Assembly (NCBI GenBank): GCA_016234365.1
Contig: JACRER010000016.1
Location: forward strand, 1-64,000
DNA from: Elusimicrobiota bacterium
GTDB lineage: Bacteria; Elusimicrobiota; Elusimicrobia; Elusimicrobiales; UBA9959
Direction: 5' to 3'
DNA: 64,000 nt
The translations under genes were made by a program, and so were the position numbers. Numbering within the stretch: position 1 is the first letter of the stretch; each line of letters starts with the position of its first letter. Shown one piece after another: positions 47,943 through 57,009 of this stretch. The notes under the pieces were generated by a model. It was not told where the DNA came from and did no database searches. It worked only from the letters and a program-made list of their open reading frames with translations.

Positions 47943-49070
47943 ATGGAACCTGACAAGATACCGCTGATAGCCGGGCTGCTGGTCTTCGCGGCCAGCGTCC
48001 TGAGCCTGAAACTGGGCGTCTCGGTAGCCATCTTCGAACTGCTGCTGGGCACCGCCGCCGGAAGCCTTGGCCTTGCCGCGCCCGACTGGATGACCTATAT
48101 CGCCGGGTTCGGCGGCATAGTGCTGACCTTCCTGGCCGGCGCGGAAGTCGACTCAAAACTGCTCAGGGAAAACTTCCGGCAGGCCGCGGCCATCGGCACC
48201 CTGTCCTTCCTGGCCCCGTTAGCCGCAGGCGCGCTTTTCTGCCATTACGCCGCGGGCTGGAGCCGCGAAGCCTCGCTCATAGCCGGCATCGCCCTGTCTG
48301 AAACTTCGCTCGCGGTGGTTTATTCCGTGCTGACGGAAACCGGCCTTGGCAGGACCAGGACCGGCAAGATGCTGATGGCCTGCACCTTTCTAACCAACAC
48401 GCTCACAGCCCTGGCGCTCAGCGTCGCCTTCCTGAAACCCGGTCTCTATACGCTGGTCTTCCTGGGGGCCTGCGGCACTTTCCTGCTGTTCGCTGGCCGC
48501 ATTTCCGCCTGGCTGATGAGCCGCCCGGCCCTGGCCGGTAAAACCGTAGAGCCGGAGATAAAATATATTTTCGCGGCGCTCCTGGCTTTCGTCTACCTGG
48601 CCGAGCTCGGAGCAGGGCAGGCCATGCTGCCGTCTTTCCTGTTCGGCCTGGCGCTGGCCCCGCAGCTTTCCGGCGCGCACGCGCCCGTAAAGGAGCGCCT
48701 GCGCACGGTGGCCTACGCTTTCATAACTCCGTTCTTCTTCATCGCGGCCGGCATGAAAGTTTCCCCGGCCGCGCTGATGGGCGCCGCCGGGCTCTTTGTC
48801 GCGCTGTTGCTGGTAAAGCAGGCGGCCAAATTCGCCGGGGTCTATTTCCTGGCGGCCAAATTTTTTCCCCGGGAGCGGGGCCGCTTCACGCTGCTCATGT
48901 CCACGGGTCTTACCTTCGGTCTGATGGCCGCCATGTACGGGGCCAGGGCCGGCCTGCTGGACGCAGGGCAGTATTCGCTCTTGACCGGCGTGCTGCTGGC
49001 CAGCGCGGTCCTGCCCACCTTTGTGGCGCAGCGCTGGTTCCTGCCCGTCGAGGGCGAGGATATAGTCTAG
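47943..49070 (+). CDS. Cation/proton antiporter, CPA2/Kef-like (start trimmed to MEPDKIPL)
   Basis: About 12 TM segments; GFGGIVLTFLAGAEVD, GIALSETSLAVVYSVLTETGL, AFITPFFFIAAGMKV. Confidence 0.87.
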   Translation: MEPDKIPLIAGLLVFAASVLSLKLGVSVAIFELLLGTAAGSLGLAAPDWMTYIAGFGGIVLTFLAGAEVDSKLLRENFRQAAAIGTLSFLAPLAAGALFCHYAAGWSREASLIAGIALSETSLAVVYSVLTETGLGRTRTGKMLMACTFLTNTLTALALSVAFLKPGLYTLVFLGACGTFLLFAGRISAWLMSRPALAGKTVEPEIKYIFAALLAFVYLAELGAGQAMLPSFLFGLALAPQLSGAHAPVKERLRTVAYAFITPFFFIAAGMKVSPAALMGAAGLFVALLLVKQAAKFAGVYFLAAKFFPRERGRFTLLMSTGLTFGLMAAMYGARAGLLDAGQYSLLTGVLLASAVLPTFVAQRWFLPVEGEDIV

Positions 49071-50134
49071 CGCGTCTTGCCGGCAGCGTCCTCTTCGGCG
49101 AGGCGCTCCATTTCTGCTTTGCCGGCCGCGCAGCGAAAGCCTATATCGTCGTTGGCCCTGGAGCTGCTGGCGCGGTTGCCGGAGCGCAGCGAATCCGCGT
49201 CAAAGTCCCAGGAGCCGCCGCGGATAGAGTTTTCCCGGCCTGTAGCCGGCCCCGCCGGGGCGATGCGCTCGCTGGCGGCGTAATACCCTTTTCCGTAGAA
49301 GTCCGAAGTCCACTCCCACACGTTGCCGTGCATGTCATAAAGTCCAAAAGCGTTCGGCTTCAGGGCCCCGACCGGGTGCGGGAGGCCGCCGGAGTTCCCT
49401 TCATACCAGGCGTACCCGCCAAGGCCCGCCGCGGAATCGCCAAAACTGTAAGCGCTCCCGGAACCGGCGCGGGCGGCGGTTTCCCATTCGGCCTCGGTCG
49501 GCAGCCGTTTCCCCAACCGCGCGCAGTAGGCGGCGGCGTCTTTTACGGTCACGCCCATCACCGGGCAGTTCGGACAGGCCGCCATCAGGCCTTCGTCGCG
49601 CTTATAATGCGTAGCGGTGCCGGCCTGCACGCTGAACTTACTTCCCGGCTTAGCCCATTCCGGGAAATTGGCCTGTGTCTCTTCCGCAAATTTGAAGTAA
49701 TCCGCCATGGTCGCCTCGCGAGCGTCCACATAGAACGCCGACAGCCTTACCGTGTGGAGAGGGTGTTCATCCGGGTCTCCCGCGCCTTCCGGAGACCCTA
49801 CCTGGTACTCGCCTCCGGGTATCAGCGCCATGCCGGCGGTCCGGGTTTTCAGCGTAGTCAACCGCTTTTGAAGAAGGAACTCATCCGCGGAGCCCAGACA
49901 GCCGCCGCATGCGGCCGCGCCCGCCGGGGAAACTATGAACGCGATTTTCTCCTCGTTGAGCCCCCTGGGCGGCGCCGGCTGCGGCGCGGCCGCTGCGCCT
50001 TTGCCGGACTCCCGCCAGAAAAAAACCGAAGCCGCCAGCGCCAGGAGGGAAACCGCCAGATAGACCGGGAACCCCGCCGGCTTTGGCGCAAGGTGTTTGC
50101 CGCAATGCGGGCAGGCGTCGTGAGGCTTGCTCAT
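49067..50134 (-). CDS. Membrane-anchored SUMF1/formylglycine-generating-enzyme-domain protein with N-terminal zinc ribbon
   Basis: CPHCGKHLAPK, TM, MALIPGGEYQVGSPEGAGDPDEHPLHTVRLSAFYVD..RLPTEAEWETAARAG..GLYDMHGNVWEWTSDFYG..RGGSWDFDADSLRSGNR. Confidence 0.9.
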   Translation of the reverse strand: MSKPHDACPHCGKHLAPKPAGFPVYLAVSLLALAASVFFWRESGKGAAAAPQPAPPRGLNEEKIAFIVSPAGAAACGGCLGSADEFLLQKRLTTLKTRTAGMALIPGGEYQVGSPEGAGDPDEHPLHTVRLSAFYVDAREATMADYFKFAEETQANFPEWAKPGSKFSVQAGTATHYKRDEGLMAACPNCPVMGVTVKDAAAYCARLGKRLPTEAEWETAARAGSGSAYSFGDSAAGLGGYAWYEGNSGGLPHPVGALKPNAFGLYDMHGNVWEWTSDFYGKGYYAASERIAPAGPATGRENSIRGGSWDFDADSLRSGNRASSSRANDDIGFRCAAGKAEMERLAEEDAAGKTR

Positions 50135-50164
50135 GTTGTTACCTCGTGATGTTAAGTGCGGCCT

Positions 50165-51838
50165 TCAGAACAGGCCGGTGATGTTGCCTTCGGCGTCGAT
50201 GTCGATGTTCTCGGAAGCGGGGTGCTCCGGCAGGCCGGGCATGCGCATGATGTCGCCGGTGATGGGGATAATGAATCCCGCGCCGGAGGCTATCTCTATC
50301 TCGCGCACGGTGACCACAAAATCCTTGGGCCGGCCTATCAGGTCCGGGTTATCCGAAAGGGATTTCTGAGTCTTGGCTATGCAGACCGGCAGTTTGTCCA
50401 GGCCCAGGCCGGTTATCTTTTCCAGGTCCTTCTTGGCCTTGGCCGTGTAGTCGATATGTTTTGCGCCGTACATCTTGCCCGCAATGGCCTCTATCTTCTT
50501 TTCTACGGGCCACTCCCACTCGTAGACCGGCTTGAAGCCGCAGGTCTTTTTGGCGTCCACGGTGGCGGCTACTATTTCCGCCAGTTCCACCGCGCCGGCG
50601 CCGCCGCGGCCCCACACGTCGGCCACGGCCACGGGCACGCCAAGCTGGGCGCACTTGGCCTTTACCACCGCTATTTCCTCGTCGGTGTCGGAAGTGAACT
50701 TATTCAGCGCTATCACGGGGGAGAGTTCGAACTGCTTCATGTTCTCCACGTGCTTCTCCAGGTTCTCCAGACCCCTCTTTACAGCGGCCGGGTCGGGCTT
50801 GCCCAGTTCCTTCAGGCCCACGCCGCCGTGGTACTTGAGCGCGCGCACCGTGGCCACCAGCACCGCGGCGCTGGGGCAAAGACCCGCATAGCGGCACTTG
50901 ATGTCCAGGAATTTTTCCGCGCCCAGTTCGAAAGCGAAGCCGGCCTCGGTCACGACGTAGTCGGAAAGACTCAGCCCCATACGGGTGGCTATGATGGAGT
51001 TGCAGCCGTGCGCGATGTTGGCGAACGGTCCGCCGTGGATGATGGCCGGCGTGCCCTCGGAAGTCTGCACCAGGTTGGGCATCAGCGCGTCTTTCAGGAG
51101 CGCCGCCATGGCGCCGTGGGCCTTGAGGTCGCGCGCGTACACCGGCTTGCGGTCGTAGGTATAACCGACGAAAATGTTGCCCAATTTTTCCTTAAGATGC
51201 TGCAGATCGTTGGACAGGCAGAAGATGGCCATCACTTCGGAAGCGGCCACTATGTCGAAGCCGGTCTCGCGCGGCACGCCGCTCATGGTGCCGCCCAGCC
51301 CCACTATGATCTTGCGCAGGGAGCGGTCGTTCATGTCCATCACGCGCTTCCAGGTTACGGTGCGCGGGTCCAGGCCGAGGTTGCTCTTCTTGTTCTGGAT
51401 ATTGTTGTCGATGATGGCGGCCAGCAGGTTATGCGCCTTCTCTATGGCCGCGAAGTCGCCGGTGAAGTGGAGGTTGATGTCCTCCATGGGCAGCACCTGC
51501 GAGCGGCCGCCGCCGGTGGCGCCGCCCTTTATGCCGAACACCGGGCCGAGCGACGGCTCGCGCAGCACGACGGTGGTCTTCTTCCCTATCCGGTTGAGAC
51601 CCAGCGTCAGGCCTATTGAAACGGTGGTCTTGCCCTCTCCGGCCGGGGTGGGCGAGATGGCCGAGACCAGCACCAGCTTCCCAGTTTTCGCCTTCTCGGG
51701 GTTTATCAGTTTGAGCGGCAGCTTGGCCTTATACTTGCCGAAATAGTGCAGTTCTTCGGCCGGAACGCCGAGCAGCGCGGCGATCTCGTCGATATGTTTG
51801 AGCTTTATAGTGCGGGCTATTTCAATATCCGTAGGCAT
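50165..51838 (-). CDS. fhs: Formate--tetrahydrofolate ligase
   Basis: LVSAISPTPAGEGKTTVSIGL, LREPSLGPVFGIKGGATGGGRSQVLPMEDINLHFTGD. Confidence 0.96.
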   Translation of the reverse strand: MPTDIEIARTIKLKHIDEIAALLGVPAEELHYFGKYKAKLPLKLINPEKAKTGKLVLVSAISPTPAGEGKTTVSIGLTLGLNRIGKKTTVVLREPSLGPVFGIKGGATGGGRSQVLPMEDINLHFTGDFAAIEKAHNLLAAIIDNNIQNKKSNLGLDPRTVTWKRVMDMNDRSLRKIIVGLGGTMSGVPRETGFDIVAASEVMAIFCLSNDLQHLKEKLGNIFVGYTYDRKPVYARDLKAHGAMAALLKDALMPNLVQTSEGTPAIIHGGPFANIAHGCNSIIATRMGLSLSDYVVTEAGFAFELGAEKFLDIKCRYAGLCPSAAVLVATVRALKYHGGVGLKELGKPDPAAVKRGLENLEKHVENMKQFELSPVIALNKFTSDTDEEIAVVKAKCAQLGVPVAVADVWGRGGAGAVELAEIVAATVDAKKTCGFKPVYEWEWPVEKKIEAIAGKMYGAKHIDYTAKAKKDLEKITGLGLDKLPVCIAKTQKSLSDNPDLIGRPKDFVVTVREIEIASGAGFIIPITGDIMRMPGLPEHPASENIDIDAEGNITGLF

Positions 51839-51839
51839 A

Positions 51840-52535
51840 TTATGCGGGTCCCATTTCCCCGGGCACAGGGCGGTCCGCTATGCCCAGATAACCCTCTATT
51901 TTCTGTTCCAGGAACAGCGCGTCCTCCGGCTTCTCCATGCCGCTCACCAGTTTCTCGCGCCGCCCACCGGTCAGGACCGCGTCCAGGTTGTACGAATAAC
52001 TGACGCCGTTGCGGCCGCGGGAAAGCTTCTCTTCGCAGAACAACTGTTCTATTTCGATGCGCTGCACCACGCGGTTTCCGGGCCAGGGCAGCGGATAATG
52101 CTTTACGCGTATTTCCGCCGGATTAACGTTTATCCGGGTCCTGTTCAGGAACCCGGCCAGCGTGGTGTAAGTGAGGAACACCCCCACCCCGACGTGCCCC
52201 AGCGGGAACAGTATGGCCATCAGCGGCGCGCCCTTGGTAACGGCCGTAGTATACCAGAAGAACAGGAAGCCGTCCCAGAACACGCAGAAGAAGAGCAGGA
52301 ACAGGTACTTGGGGGAGAGCCAGCGCCGCGTTATCACCAGGTCCGCGCCGTCGTTGCCCAGTTCGTAACCGCGCGGCATCGCCACCTGGCGTTTGGCCGC
52401 CGGCTGCACGGCGCCCGGCACCTTGTCCGCAAAGCCGAACACGGCGCCGCACGCGCCGCATTTGGCCATAGCGGACTGGATGTTTATATCCCCGGCCGGC
52501 ACTTCCCGGCCGCAGTGCGGGCATTTGAGATTCAT
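51840..52535 (-). CDS. Uncharacterised membrane protein with N-terminal zinc ribbon and two TM helices
   Basis: MNLKCPHCGREVPAGDINIQSAMAKCGACGAVFGF then two hydrophobic segments. Confidence 0.65.
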   Translation of the reverse strand: MNLKCPHCGREVPAGDINIQSAMAKCGACGAVFGFADKVPGAVQPAAKRQVAMPRGYELGNDGADLVITRRWLSPKYLFLLFFCVFWDGFLFFWYTTAVTKGAPLMAILFPLGHVGVGVFLTYTTLAGFLNRTRINVNPAEIRVKHYPLPWPGNRVVQRIEIEQLFCEEKLSRGRNGVSYSYNLDAVLTGGRREKLVSGMEKPEDALFLEQKIEGYLGIADRPVPGEMGPA

Positions 52536-52537
52536 GC

Positions 52538-53071
52538 TTAAGCGGCCTGGGCGCCGCCGGCCGGCAGGGTGCGGTCCACGAACACGCGGGTGGAAAGTTC
52601 CTTATCCAGCATCAGCAGGCCGTCCTTGGAATCGCCGATGAGCTTGAGTTTCTCGGTTATCTCCGAGGAATTGGCTTCTTCCTCCACCTGCTCGTCCACG
52701 AACCAGTTGAGCATGCTGGCGGTGGCGTGGTCGCGCTCGGCCAGGGCGATATCCACGATGTTGTTTATCATAGCGGTAACTTTCTGCTCGTGCTCGTAGG
52801 CGGCGGCGAACATCTCCACCGGGGCCTTCCAGTCGGTGCGCACGCCTTCTATGGCCGGCATCACCGGGTGGCCGGCGCGGTCCAGCACGAAGCGGTAGAA
52901 CTTGATGGCGTGGGTCATCTCTTCCTGAGCCTGCACGTAAAGCCAGTTCGCCATACCTTTAAGGTTCATCTCCACGCAGCGCGAGGACATCCCAAGGTAA
53001 AGGTAGGCGGAATAGAGTTCCGCGTTTATCTGCTTATTTATCGCGTCTTCCACTTTTTTATTTATTTTCAT
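52538..53071 (-). CDS. ftnA: Ferritin
   Basis: MKINKKVEDAINKQINAELYSAYLYLGMS..AQEEMTHAIKFYRFVLDR..WFVDEQVEEEANSSEI. Confidence 0.95.
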   Translation of the reverse strand: MKINKKVEDAINKQINAELYSAYLYLGMSSRCVEMNLKGMANWLYVQAQEEMTHAIKFYRFVLDRAGHPVMPAIEGVRTDWKAPVEMFAAAYEHEQKVTAMINNIVDIALAERDHATASMLNWFVDEQVEEEANSSEITEKLKLIGDSKDGLLMLDKELSTRVFVDRTLPAGGAQAA

Positions 53072-53210
53072 GATAGTTACTCCATAAGTTCAAAGCGCAC
53101 CCGGGCGGCTACCCGCCCCCCTACCCGCTATGATACTAAAATCTCCGGGTTTTTTCCCCTCCGGGGCCACTGCCTTGCTTAACCGCGCGGGCATTTAGGA
53201 TAATGGACTT

Positions 53211-53711
53211 ATGCGTTTACTTTTCCGGGCTGAAGAATACGTCGTAAAGACTGAAAAGGCCGTAGTAGTGGGGCTCATCTTCCTGATGGTCGCCCTCTCC
53301 TTCTCCCAGGTGCTGCTGCGCATCCTGTTCCACTCCGGCATAGTCTGGCTGGACCCGCTGCTGCGCCACATGGTGCTCTGGGCCGGCCTTACCGGTTCCG
53401 CGCTCGCCGCGCGCTACTCCCACCACTTCGCCCTGGAAGCCTTCGTCAAGTTCGCGCCGAAGTACCTGCACCGCACGCTGGACGTCTTCGCCCACCTGTT
53501 CACTTCGCTGGCGGCCGCCCTGCTGTTCTACGCCGCTTATAAATTCATCCGCGACGAGTTCGCGGCCGGAGCCGTGGCCTTTTACATCGGGAACTTCGGC
53601 GTAAAGGGCGGCTGGGCCGAAATAATAATCCCCGCCTCGTTCGCCCTTATCGGCTTTCACACGCTGATAGGTATCATACGTCCCAAGGACAACTTCGAGG
53701 GGCCCTTCTGA
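53211..53711 (+). CDS. dctQ: TRAP transporter small permease DctQ
   Basis: Four TM DctQ-like; VLLRILFHSGIVWLDPLLRHMVLWAGLTGSALAAR. Confidence 0.88.
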   Translation: MRLLFRAEEYVVKTEKAVVVGLIFLMVALSFSQVLLRILFHSGIVWLDPLLRHMVLWAGLTGSALAARYSHHFALEAFVKFAPKYLHRTLDVFAHLFTSLAAALLFYAAYKFIRDEFAAGAVAFYIGNFGVKGGWAEIIIPASFALIGFHTLIGIIRPKDNFEGPF

Positions 53712-54970
53712 TGGGCATAATAATAGGCGCCCTCATCCTGCTGCTGGCCTTCCTGGGCTCGCCGGTCTTCACGCTGATAGGCGGCGGGGCCATCTTCCTC
53801 TTCTCCGGCTCCGGCATCGACTCTTCCGCGGTGATAGTGGAAATGCTGCGCCTGGCCTCGCTGCCGGCGCTCATCGCCATACCGCTGTTCACCTTCTCGG
53901 GCTACATCCTGGCCGAAAGCAAGGCCCCGCAGCGCATGCTCGCGCTGGCGGAGGCGCTGTTCGGCACCATGCCCGGCGGGCTGGCCATAGTGGCGCTGTT
54001 CACCACGGCGTTGTTCACCGCCTTTACCGGCGCCTCCGGCGTCACCATCATAGCGCTGGGCGGGCTGCTGTACCCCATGCTGGAGCGGCAGGGCTACCCG
54101 GAAAAGTTCACGCTGGGCCTGCTGACCACCACCGGCAGCCTGGGGCTGCTTTTCCCGCCCAGCCTGCCCATAATCCTCTACGGTATAGTGGCCAAGATAG
54201 ACATAGACCGCCTCTTCAAGGCCGGCCTCCTGCCGGGCGTGCTCCTGCTGGTAGCGCTTTCCATCTACGCTTTCTTTACCGCCCGCAAAGCCGGGGTTAA
54301 ACACATCCCCTTCTCCATGGCCGCGCTCAAAAAGTCGGTGCGCGACATTGCCTGGGAACTGCCGCTGCCTTTCCTTATAATAGGCGGCATCTACCGAGGC
54401 CTGTTCACCGCCAGCGAGGCCGCCTCGGTAATGGCGTTCTACGTCATCATCACCGAAGTTTTCATCTACAGGGACCTGAACCTTTTTAAAGACATTCCGC
54501 GCGTGGCGGTAAAGAGCATGCTGCTGGTGGGCGCCATCTTCATGGTGCTGGGCACGGCGCTCGGCTTCACCAATTACCTGATAGACGCGCAGATACCGGA
54601 CCGCATCTTCGCCTGGCTGCATACCTACGTGGCCAGCAAGGTGGTTTTCCTGCTGCTCCTCAACGCCTTCCTGCTGGTCATCAACATGATAGAGATCTTC
54701 TCGGCGATCATCATCGTCGTGCCGATCATCGTGCCGGTGGCCAGCCAGTACGGCATAGACCCGGTGCACCTGGGCATCATCTTCCTCTTGAACCTGGAGA
54801 TAGGCTACATGCTGCCGCCGCTGGGGCTCAACCTGTTCCTGGCGAGCTCGCGCTTCCATAAGAAACTGCCCACGCTCTACCGCGCCACCGGGCCTTTCCT
54901 GCTGATCCTGCTGGCCATGCTGGCGCTGGTGACCTACATGCCGCAGCTCAGCTTCCCGGGCGGCCGTTGA
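53711..54970 (+). CDS. dctM: TRAP transporter large permease DctM
   Basis: FTFSGYILAESKAPQRMLALAEALFG, GASGVTIIALGGLLYPML, LLFPPSLPIILYG, multi-TM. Confidence 0.93.
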   Translation: MGIIIGALILLLAFLGSPVFTLIGGGAIFLFSGSGIDSSAVIVEMLRLASLPALIAIPLFTFSGYILAESKAPQRMLALAEALFGTMPGGLAIVALFTTALFTAFTGASGVTIIALGGLLYPMLERQGYPEKFTLGLLTTTGSLGLLFPPSLPIILYGIVAKIDIDRLFKAGLLPGVLLLVALSIYAFFTARKAGVKHIPFSMAALKKSVRDIAWELPLPFLIIGGIYRGLFTASEAASVMAFYVIITEVFIYRDLNLFKDIPRVAVKSMLLVGAIFMVLGTALGFTNYLIDAQIPDRIFAWLHTYVASKVVFLLLLNAFLLVINMIEIFSAIIIVVPIIVPVASQYGIDPVHLGIIFLLNLEIGYMLPPLGLNLFLASSRFHKKLPTLYRATGPFLLILLAMLALVTYMPQLSFPGGR

Positions 54971-54997
54971 GCCTGGCCGGCCCCGCACAATTTTACC

Positions 54998-55711
54998 GTG
55001 GCAAAAAAAGAACTCATCATCTGCTCGGCGGGCCTTAAGCCCGGCCACATGACCCTGGAAACGCTCGGCGCGCTCAAGACCTGCGCCGCCGTTTTTACCA
55101 CCCTGCGCTCCGCCCCGCTGCACGCTTTTATCCGCGGCCTCTGCCCTAAAATAATAACCGGCGGCCAGGGCTCCCCGGCGGAAACTGCCGCCGAGGCTCT
55201 GGCCGCGCTGAAGAAGCATTCGCCGCTGGCCTTCCTCACCTACGGCAACCCTCTGGTCCTCAACCGCCCGGCGCTGGAGGTCTGCCTTAAAGCCGAAGCC
55301 GCAGGCGTTACCGTGCGCGTGCTGGAAGGTATCTCCTCGGTGGACTCGCTGATGAATTTCCTGCGCTTGTCAAAGGACGGCGGTTACGACCTGCGGCTGG
55401 TCAACATAGGCGAATTCGACCGGCACCCGCGGCTGGACGCGGGCACCGACACTCTTTACTTCATGGCCGGCGGCGGAGACTCGCGCCACGCCGGCAATCT
55501 GAAGGCTTTCCTGAAAGAACTCGGCGCCCTTTACCCGGCGGATTTCCCCGCCGTTCTCGCCAATTGTCCCGACGAGATGCGCCCGGAAGGCCGCCTGCTG
55601 AACACCACGGTAGGTTCCCTCTCAAAAACCCTGCGGGAAGCCGACCAGGCTACCACGCTGTTCGTAGGCAGGCTGCCCGGCGGGCCGCGCGGCAAAAGGC
55701 GGGCCAGATGA
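54998..55711 (+). CDS. Tetrapyrrole-methylase-fold SAM-dependent methyltransferase, GTG start
   Basis: GHMTLETLGALKTCAAVFT..AFLTYGNPLVLNRPALEVCLKAEAAGVTVRVLEGISSVDSLM. Confidence 0.82.
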   Translation: MAKKELIICSAGLKPGHMTLETLGALKTCAAVFTTLRSAPLHAFIRGLCPKIITGGQGSPAETAAEALAALKKHSPLAFLTYGNPLVLNRPALEVCLKAEAAGVTVRVLEGISSVDSLMNFLRLSKDGGYDLRLVNIGEFDRHPRLDAGTDTLYFMAGGGDSRHAGNLKAFLKELGALYPADFPAVLANCPDEMRPEGRLLNTTVGSLSKTLREADQATTLFVGRLPGGPRGKRRAR

Positions 55712-57003
55712 CCGGGGGCGCCGCCAAAGCGGCCAGGCTAAACGCGCTGGGCATAGCGGCCGCGCGCGCGGGCAAGTCCGCCGAGGCGCAGCGCTCTTTC
55801 CTGGCCGCCGCGGCCGCCGACCCCGCCAACGCTTCAGCCTACATGAACCTGCTGGGCTGCCTGCTGCCCGCGCGCCGCTATGCGCGCGCCGCCGCGGTTT
55901 GCGAAACCGCCCGCCGCACGTGCAACCCCGCGCAGCTGCGCGCCCTGGGCCCGGCCCTGGAACGTGCCGCCGCGCAGGCCGGCGCCGGAATAAAAAAACG
56001 CGTTTTACTGGTAAGCCTTGCCGACACCATAGAACACCGGCTTTTCGAACTCGCCTTCCTGGAAGCGGCCGCCGGCTGTGGTTCCACCGCCGTGGACCTG
56101 GCCGTCTCCCCGTCGGTATTCCGGCTGACGCCGCCGCCTTTTTCCTTCGTCAAACGTTTCCTGTGCCTCCCCGGCGAACCCTGCGCCGAGCTTTCCGCCG
56201 CCGGCTACGACGCCGTAGTCTTCGCCGATTTCCCGTCCACGGCTTTCATCGAGCCGTTCTGCGGCCTGCTTGGGGAGCCGGGCCCCGTAAAGACTTTCGT
56301 CTGCCTGCACCTGCTGCCCCGCAAGGGAGATTGCGCCGCCGCAGACCTGGCCGCCTACCGCCGCCTCTTCTCCGGGGTAAAAACAGTTTTCACTCTGGAC
56401 AACGACGAAGCACGGCGCCTCGATGAACTGGGGACGCCGCGCGGCGCCCGGCGCAGCTACCCGCTCTCCGTCAACACCGGCTACTACGCTCCCGCGGGCA
56501 AGCCGGGCGGCTACCTGTTCTCGGCCGGAAATTCCGCCCGGGATTACCAACCGCTGATCCGGGCCGCGGCGCGCCTTAAAACGGAACTGCGCATTTATAC
56601 CGATCTTCCGCAGCCGGCCTCCCCCGGCCTCCGACTGGAACCGCTGAGCGGCAACCACGAGGCGCTGCGGCCGGCGCTGGCCGGCGCAAAAGCCGTAGTG
56701 ATCCCTTTCAGGCCGCGCGTCAGCGCCGCGGCCAATTCCATCGCCACTATGGCCATGGCCTCCGGCAAGGCCGTGCTCACCAACGACACGCCCGCCCTGC
56801 GCCGGCTCATCAAGCCGGGAGTGACCGGCTTCCTTTATAACGAACGCCTTGCCGGCGACCTGGATAAAAAACTTAAAACCCTGCTCACCCTCGGGCCCGC
56901 CGGGCTGGAGCGCGTGGGCCGGGCGGCCCGCAAAACGGCGCTGGCTAAAGCCAGCAGCGCCCTGCTCGCCGGTCGGGTGCTGGCGGAGCTGGGCGCCGAT
57001 TGA
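55708..57003 (+). CDS. TPR plus glycosyltransferase-like protein (start trimmed to the ATGA overlap)
   Basis: TPR-like N-terminus AKAARLNALGIAAARAGKSAEAQRSFLAAAAADPANASAYMNL; Rossmann-like C-terminus with VIPFRPRVSAAANSIATMAMASGKAVLTNDTPALRRLIKPGVTGFLY. Confidence 0.75.
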   Translation: MTGGAAKAARLNALGIAAARAGKSAEAQRSFLAAAAADPANASAYMNLLGCLLPARRYARAAAVCETARRTCNPAQLRALGPALERAAAQAGAGIKKRVLLVSLADTIEHRLFELAFLEAAAGCGSTAVDLAVSPSVFRLTPPPFSFVKRFLCLPGEPCAELSAAGYDAVVFADFPSTAFIEPFCGLLGEPGPVKTFVCLHLLPRKGDCAAADLAAYRRLFSGVKTVFTLDNDEARRLDELGTPRGARRSYPLSVNTGYYAPAGKPGGYLFSAGNSARDYQPLIRAAARLKTELRIYTDLPQPASPGLRLEPLSGNHEALRPALAGAKAVVIPFRPRVSAAANSIATMAMASGKAVLTNDTPALRRLIKPGVTGFLYNERLAGDLDKKLKTLLTLGPAGLERVGRAARKTALAKASSALLAGRVLAELGAD

Positions 57004-57009
57004 ATTACC

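Noticed and set aside
50156-51619. 487-aa plus-strand ORF
   Set aside because: Antisense shadow of fhs.
53657-55219. 520-aa minus-strand ORF
   Set aside because: Antisense shadow of the TRAP permease genes and the start of the methylase; low-complexity Gln/Gly/Arg composition.
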